Origin: Tiliqua scincoides
Lineage: Eukaryota; Chordata; Lepidosauria; Squamata; Scincidae
Direction of reading: 5' to 3'
Assembly: GCF_035046505.1 (NCBI RefSeq)
Contig: NC_089822.1
Span: 108,765,307 to 108,829,306 of the forward strand
Length of the DNA: 64,000 nt
The position numbers and the translations under genes were made by a program. Below are positions 1 to 40,445 of the stretch, piece after piece. Each line of letters starts with the position of its first letter. Positions within the stretch are counted from its first letter, which is position 1. The notes beneath the pieces were generated by a model. The model was given only the letters and a program-made list of their open reading frames with translations. It did not search any database and was not told the DNA's origin.

Positions 1-757
1 AAGGCCAATTCTATGCTTGGGATCATTAGAAAAGATATTGAGAACAAAACAGCTAATATTATAATGCCGTTATACAAATTGATGGTAAGGCGTATTGGAG
101 TATTGTGTCCAGTTCTGGTCGCCGCATCTCAGAAAGGATATAGTGGAAATAGAAAAGGTGCAAAAGTTGATTAAGATGACTTAATCTTAATGACTAAGAT
201 GATTACTGGGCTGGGGCTGGGTCACCTTCCTTAGGAGGAAAGGCTATGGCGTTTGGGACTCTTCAGCCTAGAAAAGAGACGCCTGAGGGGGGACATGATT
301 GAGACATACAAAATTATGCATGGGAAGGATAAAGTGGATAGAGAGATGCTCTTTACACTTTCACATAACACCAGAACCAGGGGACATCCACTAAAATTGA
401 GTGTTGGGAGGGTTAGGACAGACAAAAGAAAATATTTCTTTACTCAGCGTGTGGTTGGTCTGTGGAACTCCTTGCTACAGGATGTGGTGATGGCATCTGG
501 CCTGGATGCCTTTAAAAGGGGATTGGACAAGTTTCTGGAGGAAAAATCCATTATGGGTTACAAGCCATGATGTGAATGTGCAGCCTCCTGATTTTAGAAA
601 TGGGCCATGTCAGATGCAAGGGAGGGCACCAGGATGCAGGTCGTTTGTTATCTGGTGTGCTCCCTGGGGCATTTGGTGGGCCACTGTGAGATACAGGAAG
701 CTAGACTAGATGGGCCTATAGCCTGATCCAGTGGGGCTGTTCTTATGTTCTTATGGG
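1..757 (+). mobile_element. CR1-family LINE, 3' end (5' part outside window)
   Basis: The plus strand encodes the C-terminal part of a CR1-type reverse transcriptase ORF (253-570), with the typical run [20 protein letters not shown] and ending near [20 protein letters not shown] short 3'UTR follows and ends in two TTCTTATG units (about 739-757), the kind of short tandem tail CR1 elements carry. Upstream of 253 the frame is broken by stops and indels. The same family recurs at 13330, 25940, 30127, 48366 and 55616. Confidence 0.85.
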
Positions 758-852
758 TTAGGGGTGAACCAGTGGTGTGACTTGGTGTAAGCCAGCTTCA
801 GAAACTGTGCTGGCTCTCTAATGAATGAACATGTAAGCAAGAGCCCCCTCCT

Positions 853-1000
853 ATGCATGTCTACTCAGAAGTAAATATCATTAGAGTCAATGGGGCTTAC
901 TCCCAGGTAACTGTGGATGGGATTTCAGAGCCCCCTCCTATGCATGTCTACTCAGAAGTAAGTCCCATTAGAGTCTATGGGACTTACTCCCAGGTAGGGC
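853..1000. repeat. Two tandem copies of a short palindromic repeat
   Basis: Two head-to-tail copies (about 853-922 and 928-1000) of a ~70-80 bp unit built around CTACTCAGAAGTAAGTCCCA and its near-complement ending GGGGCTTACTCCCAGGTA, so each copy can fold on itself. Further copies lie at 6756, 9084, 10288, 10669, 10758, 12040 and 28080, in both orientations. It behaves like a miniature inverted-repeat element or SINE fragment; I cannot name the family. Confidence 0.7.
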
Positions 1001-1004
1001 ATGC

Positions 1005-1105
1005 TGGGCATGTGCAGAGGGCTATTCCCAGCTGAAGTAGGTGCAGAGGTGAAGTAGGTTCCTCTGAGCATGAGCAGAGGGCTATTCAAAGCTGGAGCAG
1101 TCTGT
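1005..1105. repeat. Minisatellite block upstream of the CDKN2D CpG island
   Basis: Imperfect repeats of a ~28-bp unit with the core GCATGTGCAGAGGGCTATTC. The same unit forms a longer array at 2041-2285, so the CpG island is bracketed by the two blocks. Confidence 0.7.
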
Positions 1106-1129
1106 GGTGCAGACGTGTCTGGGAAATGC

Positions 1130-2035
1130 CTGCGCAGGCTGCACAGGACTCGGCCTCGCAGTGGAGCGCATAGCAACGCGGGCAGCCCCAGGGAGCCCAG
1201 CCTCGCTCCCCTCCCCCCGGCGCGGTGACCTCTGGTTCGCCCTGTCAGACCCGAACGAGGAAGGGAGGGCCGCGAGCGAGCCTCTTCCCGCCCGATCCCG
1301 CGTTTGAATCGCGGAGGCCCGCCCTGCAGTGCGCCTCGCGGCGGCCAATCGGAAGGCGGCAGACGCCGGCTCCTGCCCAGAGCCGGCCCACGATTGGTCG
1401 CGCGGGTGCCGGGGGCGGGGCGGGGCGGAGCCAGCCCGGCAGGCTACAATGTACCCGGCCTCGGAGTGCAGCAGAAAGCGTAAAACAACAAACAGCGGCT
1501 GGGCACGTGGGGGCGGGGCCTGGCGCGGGACCGCCCCCTCGGCTGGGGGGGGCGCAGTGGGTGGGGCCCTCTGTGCCGGTCGCTCGGCTGCTGGACCCGC
1601 CGCTGCCCGTCTCCCGTCGCTCCTCCACGGCAGCCCCGCCCCGAGCCGGCCGAGCCCCCGCGGCACCGCCCTTGGCTGGCTCTGCAGCCTGGCAGCGAGT
1701 GGCAGCATCTGCCTCGGACTGGGCGCTCCACGGCCCTCGCCCGGCGGCTCCTGCTCCGGGCTGCCCCGCCCGCCCCACCCCAGGGCAGAGAGGAGGTCAG
1801 CGGGCGAGCAGCTCCAGGGACAGCGGGCTGGCTGGCTGGCTGGCTGGCTGATCGTCGTCCGCTGCTCTCCCGCTTGACAGGTGCTGTGCAGCGGGCGGGC
1901 GGCCGCCTCAGAGAGGGGTTCTGCGTCGAAGGGGAGCAGGGAAGGCGCCGCCGCCGCCGCTCTACGGTAGGCAAACACGGCTCCGTCCAGCCAGCCGTCT
2001 GACAGGCGTCTGTTTTCAACTAGGCGGGGAGGGGG
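1130..2035 (+). promoter_or_regulatory. CpG island / probable CDKN2D promoter
   Basis: This is the only long GC-rich, CpG-dense stretch near CDKN2D. It holds a CCAAT box at 1345-1349, an inverted CCAAT (ATTGG) at 1393-1397, overlapping GC boxes (Sp/KLF type) at 1412-1428, another GC box near 1511 and an E-box CACGTG near 1504. A TTTGAA hexamer near 1305 resembles a cell-cycle CHR element, but this is weak. A GGCT tetranucleotide run lies at about 1827-1850. There is no TATA box at a convincing place. The first exon is probably noncoding and starts here: a donor-like GTAGGC lies at 1967, and an acceptor-like CAG lies at 2529-2531, just upstream of the CDKN2D start codon. That 5'UTR intron is an inference. 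Long open frames across the island on both strands are what GC-rich DNA gives by chance. Confidence 0.7.
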
Positions 2036-2040
2036 ATGAA

Positions 2041-2285
2041 TGACGCCTGAGCGTGTGCAGAGAGCTAATCCCCGCTAGAGCATGTGCAGAGGCCTATTCC
2101 CCGCTAGAGCATGTGCAGAGGGTTCCTCTGGGCATGTGCAGAGGGCTATTCCCCGCTAGAGCATGTGCAGAGGGCTATTCCCGGCTGAAGTAGGTGCCGA
2201 GGGTTCCTCTGATCATGTGCAGAGGGCTGTTCTCCGCTGGAGCATGTGCAGAGGGTTACTCTGAGCATGTGCAGCGGGCTGTCCC
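2041..2285. repeat. Minisatellite, ~28-bp unit, about nine imperfect copies
   Basis: Tandem degenerate units of the form GCATGTGCAGAGGGCTATTC followed by CCCGCTAGA or a variant. Some units carry GGTTCCTCTG instead. It lies between the CpG island and CDKN2D coding exon 1, probably in a 5'UTR intron. It shares its unit with the block at 1005-1105. Confidence 0.8.
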
Positions 2286-2545
2286 CGTTCTCCTTCCCCC
2301 CACTGAACCGGGAGCTTCCTTCAGGCTGGCCGGCCAGCCACAGGGGGAAAAGATTTCCATGCAGGGCTTGAACACCTCCCTGGAAGTGAAGGGCGGGCGG
2401 GGCGGCGCCGGGCTGCCCTTCGCTCCAACAGGCGAGGAGGGGATCCCGGGGCAGCGCGGGGATTGTGTCTCTCCTAGAGGTCCGTCGGTCGGTCTTGGCC
2501 GCGCTCACCCGCCCGCCCTTTTCCCGTGCAGGTGCCGGTTGGGGC

Positions 2546-4205
2546 ATGCAGCCCGGGAACGCCGAGATCCCTGGCGGGGACCAGCTGAGTGGGGCTGCTG
2601 CCCGCGGAGACATCAGCGAGGTGCGGCGCCTCCTGCATCACGAGCTGGTGCATCCCGACTCGCACAACCGCTTCGGCAAGACCGCGCTTCAGGTAGGCGC
2701 TTCAGTGTGTGGGTGTTCTCCACCCAGGACTCGGCGGGAAGGGTGTTTCCTCCCCTCCCCGGCCAGATTTGGAGACTTTCTCTCCCTTCCCCCCCCCCCC
2801 AGCTATACAACTGTGTTAAATGTCAGCAGCCTCTGAACATGAAGTCTAGTTTAAGGATAGTCTGAGTGTACCTGTGCCACTGAGTAACCTTAGCTCACTT
2901 CCACACACTTGACCTCTAGGGGTCTTGTAAGTTAGAGGGCATCACTCCTGGGCAAAATAGAATCCCAGCAGCCCCCCCCCATCTCTCTCAACTAACTACT
3001 TTATCCCCCATTTCTCATATGCACCTGCCCTTGATGTGCATCTTGACTTCCAGACATCAAAGCAACTGGCCCCTTGGCTTTTGTAAACAGTAGACTGGCA
3101 CAGACCAAACAGGGTCATGCGAGGGGCATGGAATAGCTTGTTTGCAACCGGCTTAGGGAGGAAAAGGAGAGGGAGCTCCTGTCCTGCCTGTACAGTTATT
3201 GGCCTGGTGTGGGTGGCTCTTGTCTGAGCTGAAACACTCCAAGACAAGGCCCCCTGCTTCATATGTTCAGTCCTCTCCTTGGTCCCCAGGCTGTGCTTTT
3301 GTATGTTATTCTTTCGTGCTGGACTGCAGCCAGCCAGTTCACTGGTTACCCTTCAGTTTGTGATTGGATACTGCTTGGGAGGTGTTCGTGGTATCTAATC
3401 CCTCATTCAGAGCAATCATGAGTAACCAGTTAGTAGCTGCTTTTGAATGAGTGGCACTTGCTCTTTTAGTCCAACTGATTTTGTCTCCAGTCCTTAACAA
3501 AGTTTTTAAAGAACTTATTGGCAAATACCAGAGAGACTGAAGGAAAGAAATGGAAACTAGGATAGCTTGTAGGAGCAAACTGCAGCAGCAAGGGAGGTAC
3601 AGTGAGGATTGTCCTAACCCAGTTCTAAGCCATCAGAAGCCCTGCCTAAGTGCTTCCCACTATATGATATTCTACTACATACTGTTGCTTCTTTTGCATG
3701 TTTGTTTTCTTGCAAAAAATGAGCTTTTTCTGCTATCTCTTCTGTTTTAGAGAATCAGAGTTTGTATTTTGATTGCCTATCCTACCAAAATGTACTTGCA
3801 TTGTGAATAACTCCTGACCACTCCATCTTCCTTCTCTTATCCCAGGTGATGATGTTTGGCAATGTCTTTGTGGCACAGGAGCTGCTGAAGCAAGGTGCTA
3901 GCCCCAACATCCAGGATCAAACTGGCACAGCGCCTGTCCATGATGCAGCTCGCACTGGTTTCCTTGACACCCTAAAAATCTTGGTGGAGTATGGTGCTGA
4001 CGTCAATGTACCAGATGCTTCTGGCTCATTGCCCCTCCATATTGCTGTCCGGGAGCGTCATGCTGATGTGGTATGCTTCTTGGCACCTCAATCCAAGCTG
4101 CAGCACCGAGACTCTGATGGGCGGACGCCGCTGGAGCTAGCACAACATCTGGGGCTTTCACACATCCAGGGCATCCTTGAGCAGCACCTCTCTGTCCCAG
4201 CTTAA
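2546..4205 (+). CDS. CDKN2D: Cyclin-dependent kinase 4/6 inhibitor p19-INK4d (CDKN2D), complete
   Basis: Coding exons are 2546-2692 and 3846-4205, joined in phase 0 across a GT-AG intron (donor GTAGGC, acceptor TATCCCAG). The product is 168 residues; human p19 has 166. INK4 proteins bind CDK4/CDK6 and block cyclin D binding, holding cells in G1. The family's ankyrin repeats are visible: [20 protein letters not shown] and NRFGKTALQ in exon 1, then [60 protein letters not shown] and [13 protein letters not shown]. The intron position after ALQ matches the INK4 family. The start is the only ATG upstream of the first repeat in this frame and gives a length like the family's. The N-terminus ([13 protein letters not shown]) differs from mammals, as this end usually does. 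KRI1 follows on the same strand. No defect is seen. Confidence 0.96.
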
Positions 4206-5380
4206 CCCATGGAAGTGGGCCAAAGAGAGCAGGATCAGCACACGCTACTGTTCTTTACTTTGGCCCCCTTCCCCAGAGACTGTCCTTCCCCTCCCAGGGC
4301 CCTGGAACAAAGGCAGCTCCTCCTGCCCTACCTCAGAGTGTGTGTTTATGTGTATCTCATAAATTCTTTTCTCTGCTTCTGATCTTCAGCTTCTTCCAAC
4401 TCTTCCAGTAGCCAGTTGGTGCTTGTAGTGGAGTACTTCTGCTTTGGCTCAAATATAGTGGGCTCCAATTTCCATTTTCTACTACTCTGTTTGGAAGGAT
4501 GGCCAAGCCATCTCATAGTAATATTCTGATGGAATTGGATGTGGTTGCTCTTTTTATCAGGAATACCCAAGAGAAAAGGTGGAGGGTACTAGTTGGCTGT
4601 GGCCTTCTCCCCCCCCTTGGCACAGGGAACCTTGGCCCACCTTGGGGACATTTGGTGTTCTGCTTTAGATGTATGTCCACATCCTTGTTTTGTTTTCCAT
4701 TCAGCTTTGACTGTAGAGGGGTTCTATATATCTCATGTGTTGCACTTGTTCCTTTGTACGTCTGGCCAGGAGTATTAAGGTACATGAGCTGGCTATCACA
4801 GCACTAAACTGAACAAGGTCCTGGGGTTGAAAGCTATCCTTGAAAGAAGCCTTTGCTTACTTGTTCCTATCTCTTTGGACTAGATGTTTTGGTCCCATTT
4901 CCCTTATTAATGGGAATATATATGGGATCCAGAATGCCATAATGTCTGTCCAGACAGTGTTCTATCCCTAATAGATCCTCATCCACCCTGTAATCTCTCC
5001 CCTATTTTTGTACAGGTTTCTCATGGGACATTGTGGTCTCAAAACCATTAGTGGCTGTTTCTGCTGCAACCCTTTAGTGGTTTTCCTGCCTGTCCACACA
5101 CACATACACCAAAACTGTGTGCTAAATCTGTTTGACTAAAATGTTTTAAGGTTTGTTTTTGGCAGCTTGTTCCCTGTAATGAATTGGTGGATCTGAGCTG
5201 TGTATATAGTAGATTTTAAGAGGTGAAATTTATTCTATTTATTATGATTTGCATAACTTGTTTTTATGGAATGATTAATTTAATTATTAAAAACATTAAA
5301 TCTGTTTGTAGCTTATGGACTCATGATTCTAGGAAACTTAATCTAAGATAAAGCATCAATAAATGCTTCCCCTTTGCTCT
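4206..5380 (+). other. CDKN2D: CDKN2D 3'UTR with polyadenylation signal
   Basis: About 1.2 kb of unique sequence follows the stop. It becomes AT-rich toward its end, with ATTAAA near 5286-5304 and a canonical AATAAA at 5358-5363. The extent is inferred from these signals, not from transcript data. Confidence 0.55.
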
Positions 5381-6949
5381 TCAAGGGCACAGTTCTGTTT
5401 TCCTGAAGAATATGGGTGTGACTATGGTATTCTTGCTGAGCACCTTTTAATGAAAACTTTGTACTCTAAAAGGCTGTGACTCAGAAGGTACACAAACCAG
5501 GTGTCCTGATTTTTATGCTCCTTTAGTGCAATTCCAACTTGAAAATTGGGAACAACTCTCACCTATAAATGAGAGGAGCTTACACCATCCACAAAACCTT
5601 ACATTTACATATATATGTGACCTTGCTAGATCTCATGAGTGGAAAATTTGCTTGCATGTTCCTTTTTGCCTAGGGATCATATGACAAAGGAGCTGTCCCC
5701 AAGCACTGTGGTGGGCATTAACCAGCCTGCACTGAATGAATTTTTTTTTTGTGTGGAAGCCTACATTGCCTTGAGATAATTATACCTTGCAGTGGCAGTT
5801 CTGTTGGGGTAGCAGGAAAGTACTTTGTCCCTAGATACGACCATCTCAGAATTGTCTACATACAATGACCTGCAGTGGCATCCAGGCTTTTAGAGTTTTT
5901 TGGGGGAAGGGGGTATTTCTCAATCTGGGGGTGTCAATGAATGAACCAAGTAGGGCTTTTCCGCATGCAGAATGGGTAATCTGCAGAACTATGGACCTTC
6001 TGACTGAACGGAATGACTTTGGGCACTGCTAGTGGGCAGTTGAGGGCCTTTCATTATTTACTACTTAGCCAGGATAGCATATGTGGAATTATGTCCCTTC
6101 TGCCCCCACAACTACCCTAGTTGGAGGTTAGTGACTGGCTGTGTATTTGTCTGTAAGCTTTATGGCTAAGCATTCCTTTAATGTGAGATATCCCCTGCAT
6201 TCCTTTTTCAACAAAAACATTTAAGCTGGCTAAAAGGTTAACAGATGAAATAACAATAGGTCAAAGTAGGTTTGTGGAAGGGGCCTTGCTTTTTCTCCCT
6301 CTCCCATTAAGCTGTAGAGTGGCTTTATAAAGGATAAAGACTGCTGTAGCTTCTCATTTAGTTGCTAAGAATACTGGGAACATTACAGTACATGTAAGAC
6401 AGGATGGAATGAAACATATGTTGGAATGGGGGTGGAACTGCAGGAAATGAGGAGTAATGCAGAGCTTCTGAACATTGTCTATGTAATCTCTGCCTTGTTC
6501 GAGTAGGCAGGGATGGTTCTCAGGGCAACAACACATTCTCTTTGTTGCAGTAAAAATAGCAGAGTCTAGTGGCATCTTAAAGACTAGCAAATATGCAGTA
6601 TTGTAGATGAGCATTCATAGGCTACATTCCCTATCAGGAGAAATGAGAAGTTATTTTGCAAGGCAACTGATAGTTAAATAAGCTCTAAATCTCAGAAGGG
6701 CTTATTTAAATCTCAGAACCTCTGCTACAGAAGGTAAGGAGCTGATATTGAATTTAGGCTGCAATCCTATACCTGCTTACCTGGGGTAAGCTGAGTATGT
6801 ATGCATAGGATTGGGCTGTTACTGTGATAAGAGGGGAAAAGAAAAGGCAAGGAGGACTGCATAGGAGTATGCTGATAGTCACAGAGTTATTTTATTGAAG
6901 CCTTGTCCTTCCTTTCAAATCAGTATGTTGGGACTAAGAGATCCTAAGG
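5381..6949. other. Intergenic DNA, little recognised
   Basis: No gene is seen. A degraded dispersed-repeat piece at about 6548-6620 contains GTGGCATCTTAAAGACTAGC and is related to the repeat at 61880-62035. A palindromic-repeat copy lies at about 6756-6815. Confidence 0.5.
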
Positions 6950-7167
6950 CAGTGTTTCCCAGTCTGTGGGGGTGTGTTGTGACCGATTTGGTGGTGGGTC
7001 ATGGCCTGCTGAGTCCAGGAAGCTGGCACGCATTATGACATGTGATACAGAAACCATTTCTGGATTGTGCTGATGTGCAGCCCATGTCATTGGACTGCCA
7101 TGTAGTTACCTGGTTGTGGCAGGCCCATAACTACTGATGGGTCAGGGGACACAGTGGGAACCCACTG
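6950..7167. mobile_element. hAT-like miniature transposon (degraded)
   Basis: The ends form imperfect inverted repeats, CAGTGTTTCCCA on the left and GGGAACCCACTG on the right, a type common in nonautonomous hAT elements. No clear target duplication remains, so the call rests on the termini. Confidence 0.5.
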
Positions 7168-8148
7168 CTTTACATGGTGTTACATGGCCAATGACGCATC
7201 CTAGTGCAACCTGGAAGCAGCTTCCGCATGATGCGTTGTATTGCCCTGTAGCTTCCTGGATTCACTGGGCCCGCAACCCACTGTGGATGCCAAGGTAGGC
7301 GTGAAGGTAAAGAGGTGGTTGGCCTCTTGAGCAGATTGGAGTCACTCCCTGCTTCTGTGCCTTCTCAGTTGCATATTTATAAAGATTGCTGTGGTTCTTG
7401 TAGGTCATAGTACTAGCTTTCTGCTCCTCTCAGATTTTGGTAGCGGCAGCTTTTCTCTTTCCATTCATGCTGCTGTTCCACCAAGTGTCTGAATCAATTG
7501 CAGCACTGCTGTAGGCACCAGAAATAGCACAGTTGGGGAAGCTGTGTACTGGATGGATACCAGCAACCTACGGGGTTCTCCAGGGTGAAGTGGCTGCACT
7601 TTATCACCCAGAATAGTGTCCCAGCTGCTGGGTGTGGCACCCAGTGATACAGGGAAGGAAGGAAGCCAAGCATTTTGTAACACCAGTTGTCTGCCAAGCA
7701 TGCCAGCAGAAGGGTGGGGTGCAGCGCAGCCCTAGACGTAAGCAAAAGGGAGATAGCAGGAGCTTTAAAAATGAAAGCACAAACAGCTGAGCCTGTTTTG
7801 CAACTTCAGTTTCTGAGTCTCTGCCAAGAGCCTGGCATCTGCCAGGAAACCACCAGCAGCTGAGAGCCGGGACAGCTGGCAGTGTCTGCCTTATATTAAA
7901 GTTTCTGCTTCTTGCCTGAAGGCAGGGTGATGCCTTGCTCTTGAGAGTGGAAAATACTGAAATATCTGGGATTTGGGATAGAGTAAACTGAGCTGTGGGG
8001 AGTGGAGAGATGAACTTGGCCCATGTTCAAGCCTCTGCTCAGCTACAGACTTTTGAGTTTGGCAGGAATTTTCTTAGCCAATCTTGCGCATCCTTGAAAG
8101 TAAGGCTTATTGAACACAGCGAGACAGGCTTTAGATGAAAGTGTAAAC
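7168..8148. other. Intergenic DNA, nothing recognised
   Basis: No coding potential, RNA gene or clear repeat is seen. Two short overlapping minus-strand frames near 7465-7745 have no family features. Confidence 0.4.
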
Positions 8149-8498
8149 CGGAGTTTCTCAAACTGGGTCATGACCCACTATGTGGGTTGTGAGCCAATTT
8201 CAGGTGGGTCTCCATTCATTTCAATATTTTATTTTGAATATATTACACTTGATGCTACCATGGTATGTGACTGCATCTAGGGAAATTTTACAGCTCTGTA
8301 CATTTTACAGGCTATTATGCATATGCTTTTAACCATGATAGTAAATGGGACTTACTCCTGGGTAAGTGTGGGTAGGATTGTTAAAAAATTTACCTGTTTG
8401 ATGATGTCACTTCCGGTCATGACATCACTTCCGGTGGGTCCTGACAGATTTTCATTCTACAAAAGTGGGTCCCAGTGCTAAATACCTGAGAACCACTG
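8149..8498. mobile_element. hAT miniature transposon, ~350 bp
   Basis: It aligns end to end by eye with the copy at 51523-51874: GTTTCTCAAACTG at one end, GAGAACCACTG at the other, and a shared interior (CATTCATTTCAATATTTTAT). Flanking 8-mers GTGTAAAC and CTGTAGAC differ at two places, fitting an old 8-bp hAT duplication. The interior includes a fragment of the palindromic repeat (GGGACTTACTCCTGGGTAAG). Confidence 0.8.
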
Positions 8499-8661
8499 CT
8501 GTAGACAGTCTTGTGGATGTATTATAAGTGGGGGAAGAAAATGCCTCCAAACAGCAATAGTAGCACACAGCTTTATTAGGATCAACTAAAGTTGCAGTCC
8601 TAGGTACAGTTACCTGGAAATAAGTACCCTTGAACTCAATATTTACTTTTAACTAAATAGA

Positions 8662-8827
8662 GGCCCAATCCTATCCAACTTTCCAGTGCCAATGCAGCCC
8701 CAAGGTAAGGGGACAAACATTCCCTCACCTTGAGGAGGCCACCATGACTGCACCCCTCCACCATCACAGGATGCAGTGCACGCCCCATTGGCAAGGCTGC
8801 ATCAGTGCTGGGAAGTTGGATTGGACC
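8662..8827. mobile_element. Palindromic miniature element with GGCCCAATCC termini
   Basis: The left arm begins GGCCCAATCCTATCCAACTT and the right arm ends GGGAAGTTGGATTGGACCC. The central part also pairs (CCTCACCTTGAGGAGG). It is a non-coding inverted-repeat element whose superfamily I did not determine. Confidence 0.6.
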
Positions 8828-9083
8828 CTAAGACTGTATTGTAAAAGTAGTGAGGAAGCTATTCAGGCTTGATCTGTTTTATAGATTTGATGCTAAGAAA
8901 AGAGGAAAAAATGTAGGAGTGGGTGGGGGAGACTTCTGGGCGTATGTGATGATTGCCACCATACTTAGCAATAGCCTTCTTTTCTTTTGGATTAACATGA
9001 GCTGAACAAGTATTCTGGTGGACTTGACAGTTTGCTCACTTCCTTCAGAATAAACTTGCATAGGCCCAAGCTGATTTTGGCAG

Positions 9084-9165
9084 TGTAATCCTACACATGT
9101 CTAGTCAGAAGCAAGCCCCACTGAATTGAATGAAGCTTCCAATAAATGTGTAGGATTGCAGTTTA
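9084..9165. repeat. Short palindromic repeat copy
   Basis: GTGTAATCCTACACATGTCT at the left pairs with AATGTGTAGGATTGCAG at the right. It is the same family as at 853-1000. Confidence 0.6.
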
Positions 9166-9274
9166 ACTTTTTCTGTTTTCCACCCTAGACTATCAGAACA
9201 GTTAAAATAAATTCTTTGTGTCTTGGAGAAGAGTCTAACACTATAATCTTATGCACATTTACTAGGGAATAAAC

Positions 9275-10290
9275 ATAATAACATAAGAAGAACCCTGCTG
9301 GATCAGGCCAAAGGCCCATCTAGTCTAGCTTCCTGTATCTCACAGTGCCCCATCAGGGATAAAAAAACAAACCATAAAACTATAAAATCCACTTTAAGCA
9401 ATTTCTGCCTAAATATAAAGGGAGGGATTGCTGCCTCCTTGCATATACATAACAGGGACCAAATGTGTACACCTGGGGGCCAGGCAAAAATTATTTATTG
9501 GATTTATATTCTGCCTTTCTCCCCAGGCACCCAAGGTGGCTAACAATCAAGATTAAAATACAAAGCAAGATAAAATACAAATAAACATTAAAAAAGAATA
9601 ATTAAAAACAATCAAATGGGTTAAAAGCCAGAGAGTAGCAAGCTGCAGCATAAAAACCAACAGTCATAAAACTTTAAATACTGTAAATACTAAAAAGCAT
9701 GACACTTCCAAAACCAGGAGGTTGTATATAACTATTATGGCTTACATAACCTGTGATGGACTTTTTTCCTCCATCAATCTGTCCAATCCCCTTTTAAAGG
9801 CATCCAGGTCAGATGCAGGGTGACCAGATGTCCTCTTTTTTCATGACATGTCCTCTTTTTTAGCCTTGTGCCCTGGAAAAGAACTTAAATGTCCTCCTTT
9901 TCCCGTGTTAGCGGGCCCCTGTAGGCAGTGCATAGCCTTCCTGGAATTAACAAATTATTTGTAATATAGTTTTAAATTTTTTAATAAGTAATATAGTGTT
10001 TACATTAACCATATGAAATCAGTACTCTAGTGCTTTTAGCTTTTATTTTGTCATGTCCTATGTTTTTCTTGGATGTCCTTCATTTTGGGATGCCTGGTCC
10101 TCTTTTGTGGTTATGACATCTGGTCACCCTTGGCCAGACACCATCACTACATCCTGTGGCAAGGAGTTCCACAGACCAATTACCTGCTGGGTACAGAAAC
10201 ATTTTTTTTGTCTGTTCTATCTCTCCTGCCACTCAGTTTTAGTGGATGTGCCCTGGTTCTGGTGTTATGTGAGAGGGAAAGGAAACTAAC
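9275..10290 (-). mobile_element. Old CR1-type LINE 3' region, interrupted
   Basis: The CR1 3' end is read on the minus strand. 9275-9362 carries the terminal segment (GCTGGATCAGGCC, CTTCCTGTATCTCACAGTG). 9720-9816 and 10131-10290 carry the C-terminal reverse-transcriptase region (CCAATCCCCTTTTAAAGGCA, CTGTGGCAAGGAGTTCCACA). Between them lies a hAT-like element (9817-10130). 9396-9490 resembles the TTAA-type miniature element also present at 47442 and 56022. 9485-9640 resembles an L2-type 3' tail. The copy is strongly diverged from the other CR1 copies here, so it is older. Confidence 0.65.
9817..10130. mobile_element. hAT-like miniature transposon inside the old CR1
   Basis: The terminal inverted repeats AGGGTGACCAGATGTC (left) and GACATCTGGTCACCCT (right) are perfect over 16 bp. 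The flanks GGTCAGATGC and GGCCAGACAC look like a target duplication that has since gained transitions. The CR1 reading resumes on the other side. Confidence 0.8.
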
Positions 10291-10372
10291 AGCCCAAGCC
10301 TATGCTTGTCTACTCAGAAGTAAGTCCCATTGTCTTCAGTGGGGCTTACTCTCAGGAAAGTGTGCATAGCAC
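10288..10372. repeat. Short palindromic repeat copy upstream of KRI1
   Basis: CTACTCAGAAGTAAGTCCCA pairs with GTGGGGCTTACTCTCAGG. It lies about 160 bp upstream of the KRI1 start codon. Confidence 0.65.
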
Positions 10373-10439
10373 TGCCACCTAAATACAGTGGACCTTACTT
10401 TCCAAGCAAACGTGCATCAGATTGCACTATGCAGGCATA

Positions 10440-10531
10440 CAGAGCACCACGTTCGGTTGGCTCCACCCCTCCTTATCATGTGACCAGCGACCCGGAAGTG
10501 GTGTGCCCACGTGTCTGTCCGCACTGGAGCG
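10440..10531 (+). promoter_or_regulatory. Probable KRI1 core promoter / 5'UTR
   Basis: The short stretch before the KRI1 ATG holds a consensus ETS/GABP site CCGGAAGTG (10492-10500), an E-box CACGTG (10508-10513) and TCATGTGA (10476-10483). ETS plus E-box promoters without TATA are typical of housekeeping ribosome-biogenesis genes. The start site is not visible from sequence. Confidence 0.5.
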
Positions 10532-40111
<29,580 letters not shown>

Positions 40112-40440
40112 CTGGCTTCAGGACCAATCCAGTTGAACTGAGTAAAGTCACTTTTGTACTAGTCACCTGATGGCTAAATGTTGTGGTCCCTAGATGGCTC
40201 TCTAGCCTGATCCTGTGCTTCAAGTGGTCCTTGTCTTCTGTGAAGATGAACAGGTTGACTTTGTTTTGTAGGATTATTCCAATACATCCCTTTTCAGTAC
40301 CTTCTTGCTTCTGTGTCTTTTGTGTTGGACAGATGTGCCTTTCCTCATTTCCTGAGTCTTTGGAGCTGCACCCATTGTGGTGTCTTGAGCATTAGGTTGA
40401 GGCAGACTGGGGCAAAAATGACTGCATGCTAGCAGTGTAA
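40112..40440 (+). other. KRI1: KRI1 3'UTR (approximate)
   Basis: Unique sequence follows the stop. No AATAAA is seen; the weaker variants AGTAAA (near 40142) and AATACA (near 40279) are the only candidates. A solo LTR begins at 40446 and could affect where transcripts end. Confidence 0.4.
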
Positions 40441-40445
40441 GCCTC

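Noticed and set aside
1300-1312. CDE/CHR cell-cycle element near TTTGAA
   Set aside because: The hexamer alone is common and the expected upstream CDE at the right spacing is not convincing.
1082-1978. 298-codon minus-strand and 208-codon plus-strand open frames over the CpG island
   Set aside because: Low-complexity Ala/Arg/Pro/Gly translations on several frames at once, as expected of CpG-rich DNA; no domain and no splice logic.
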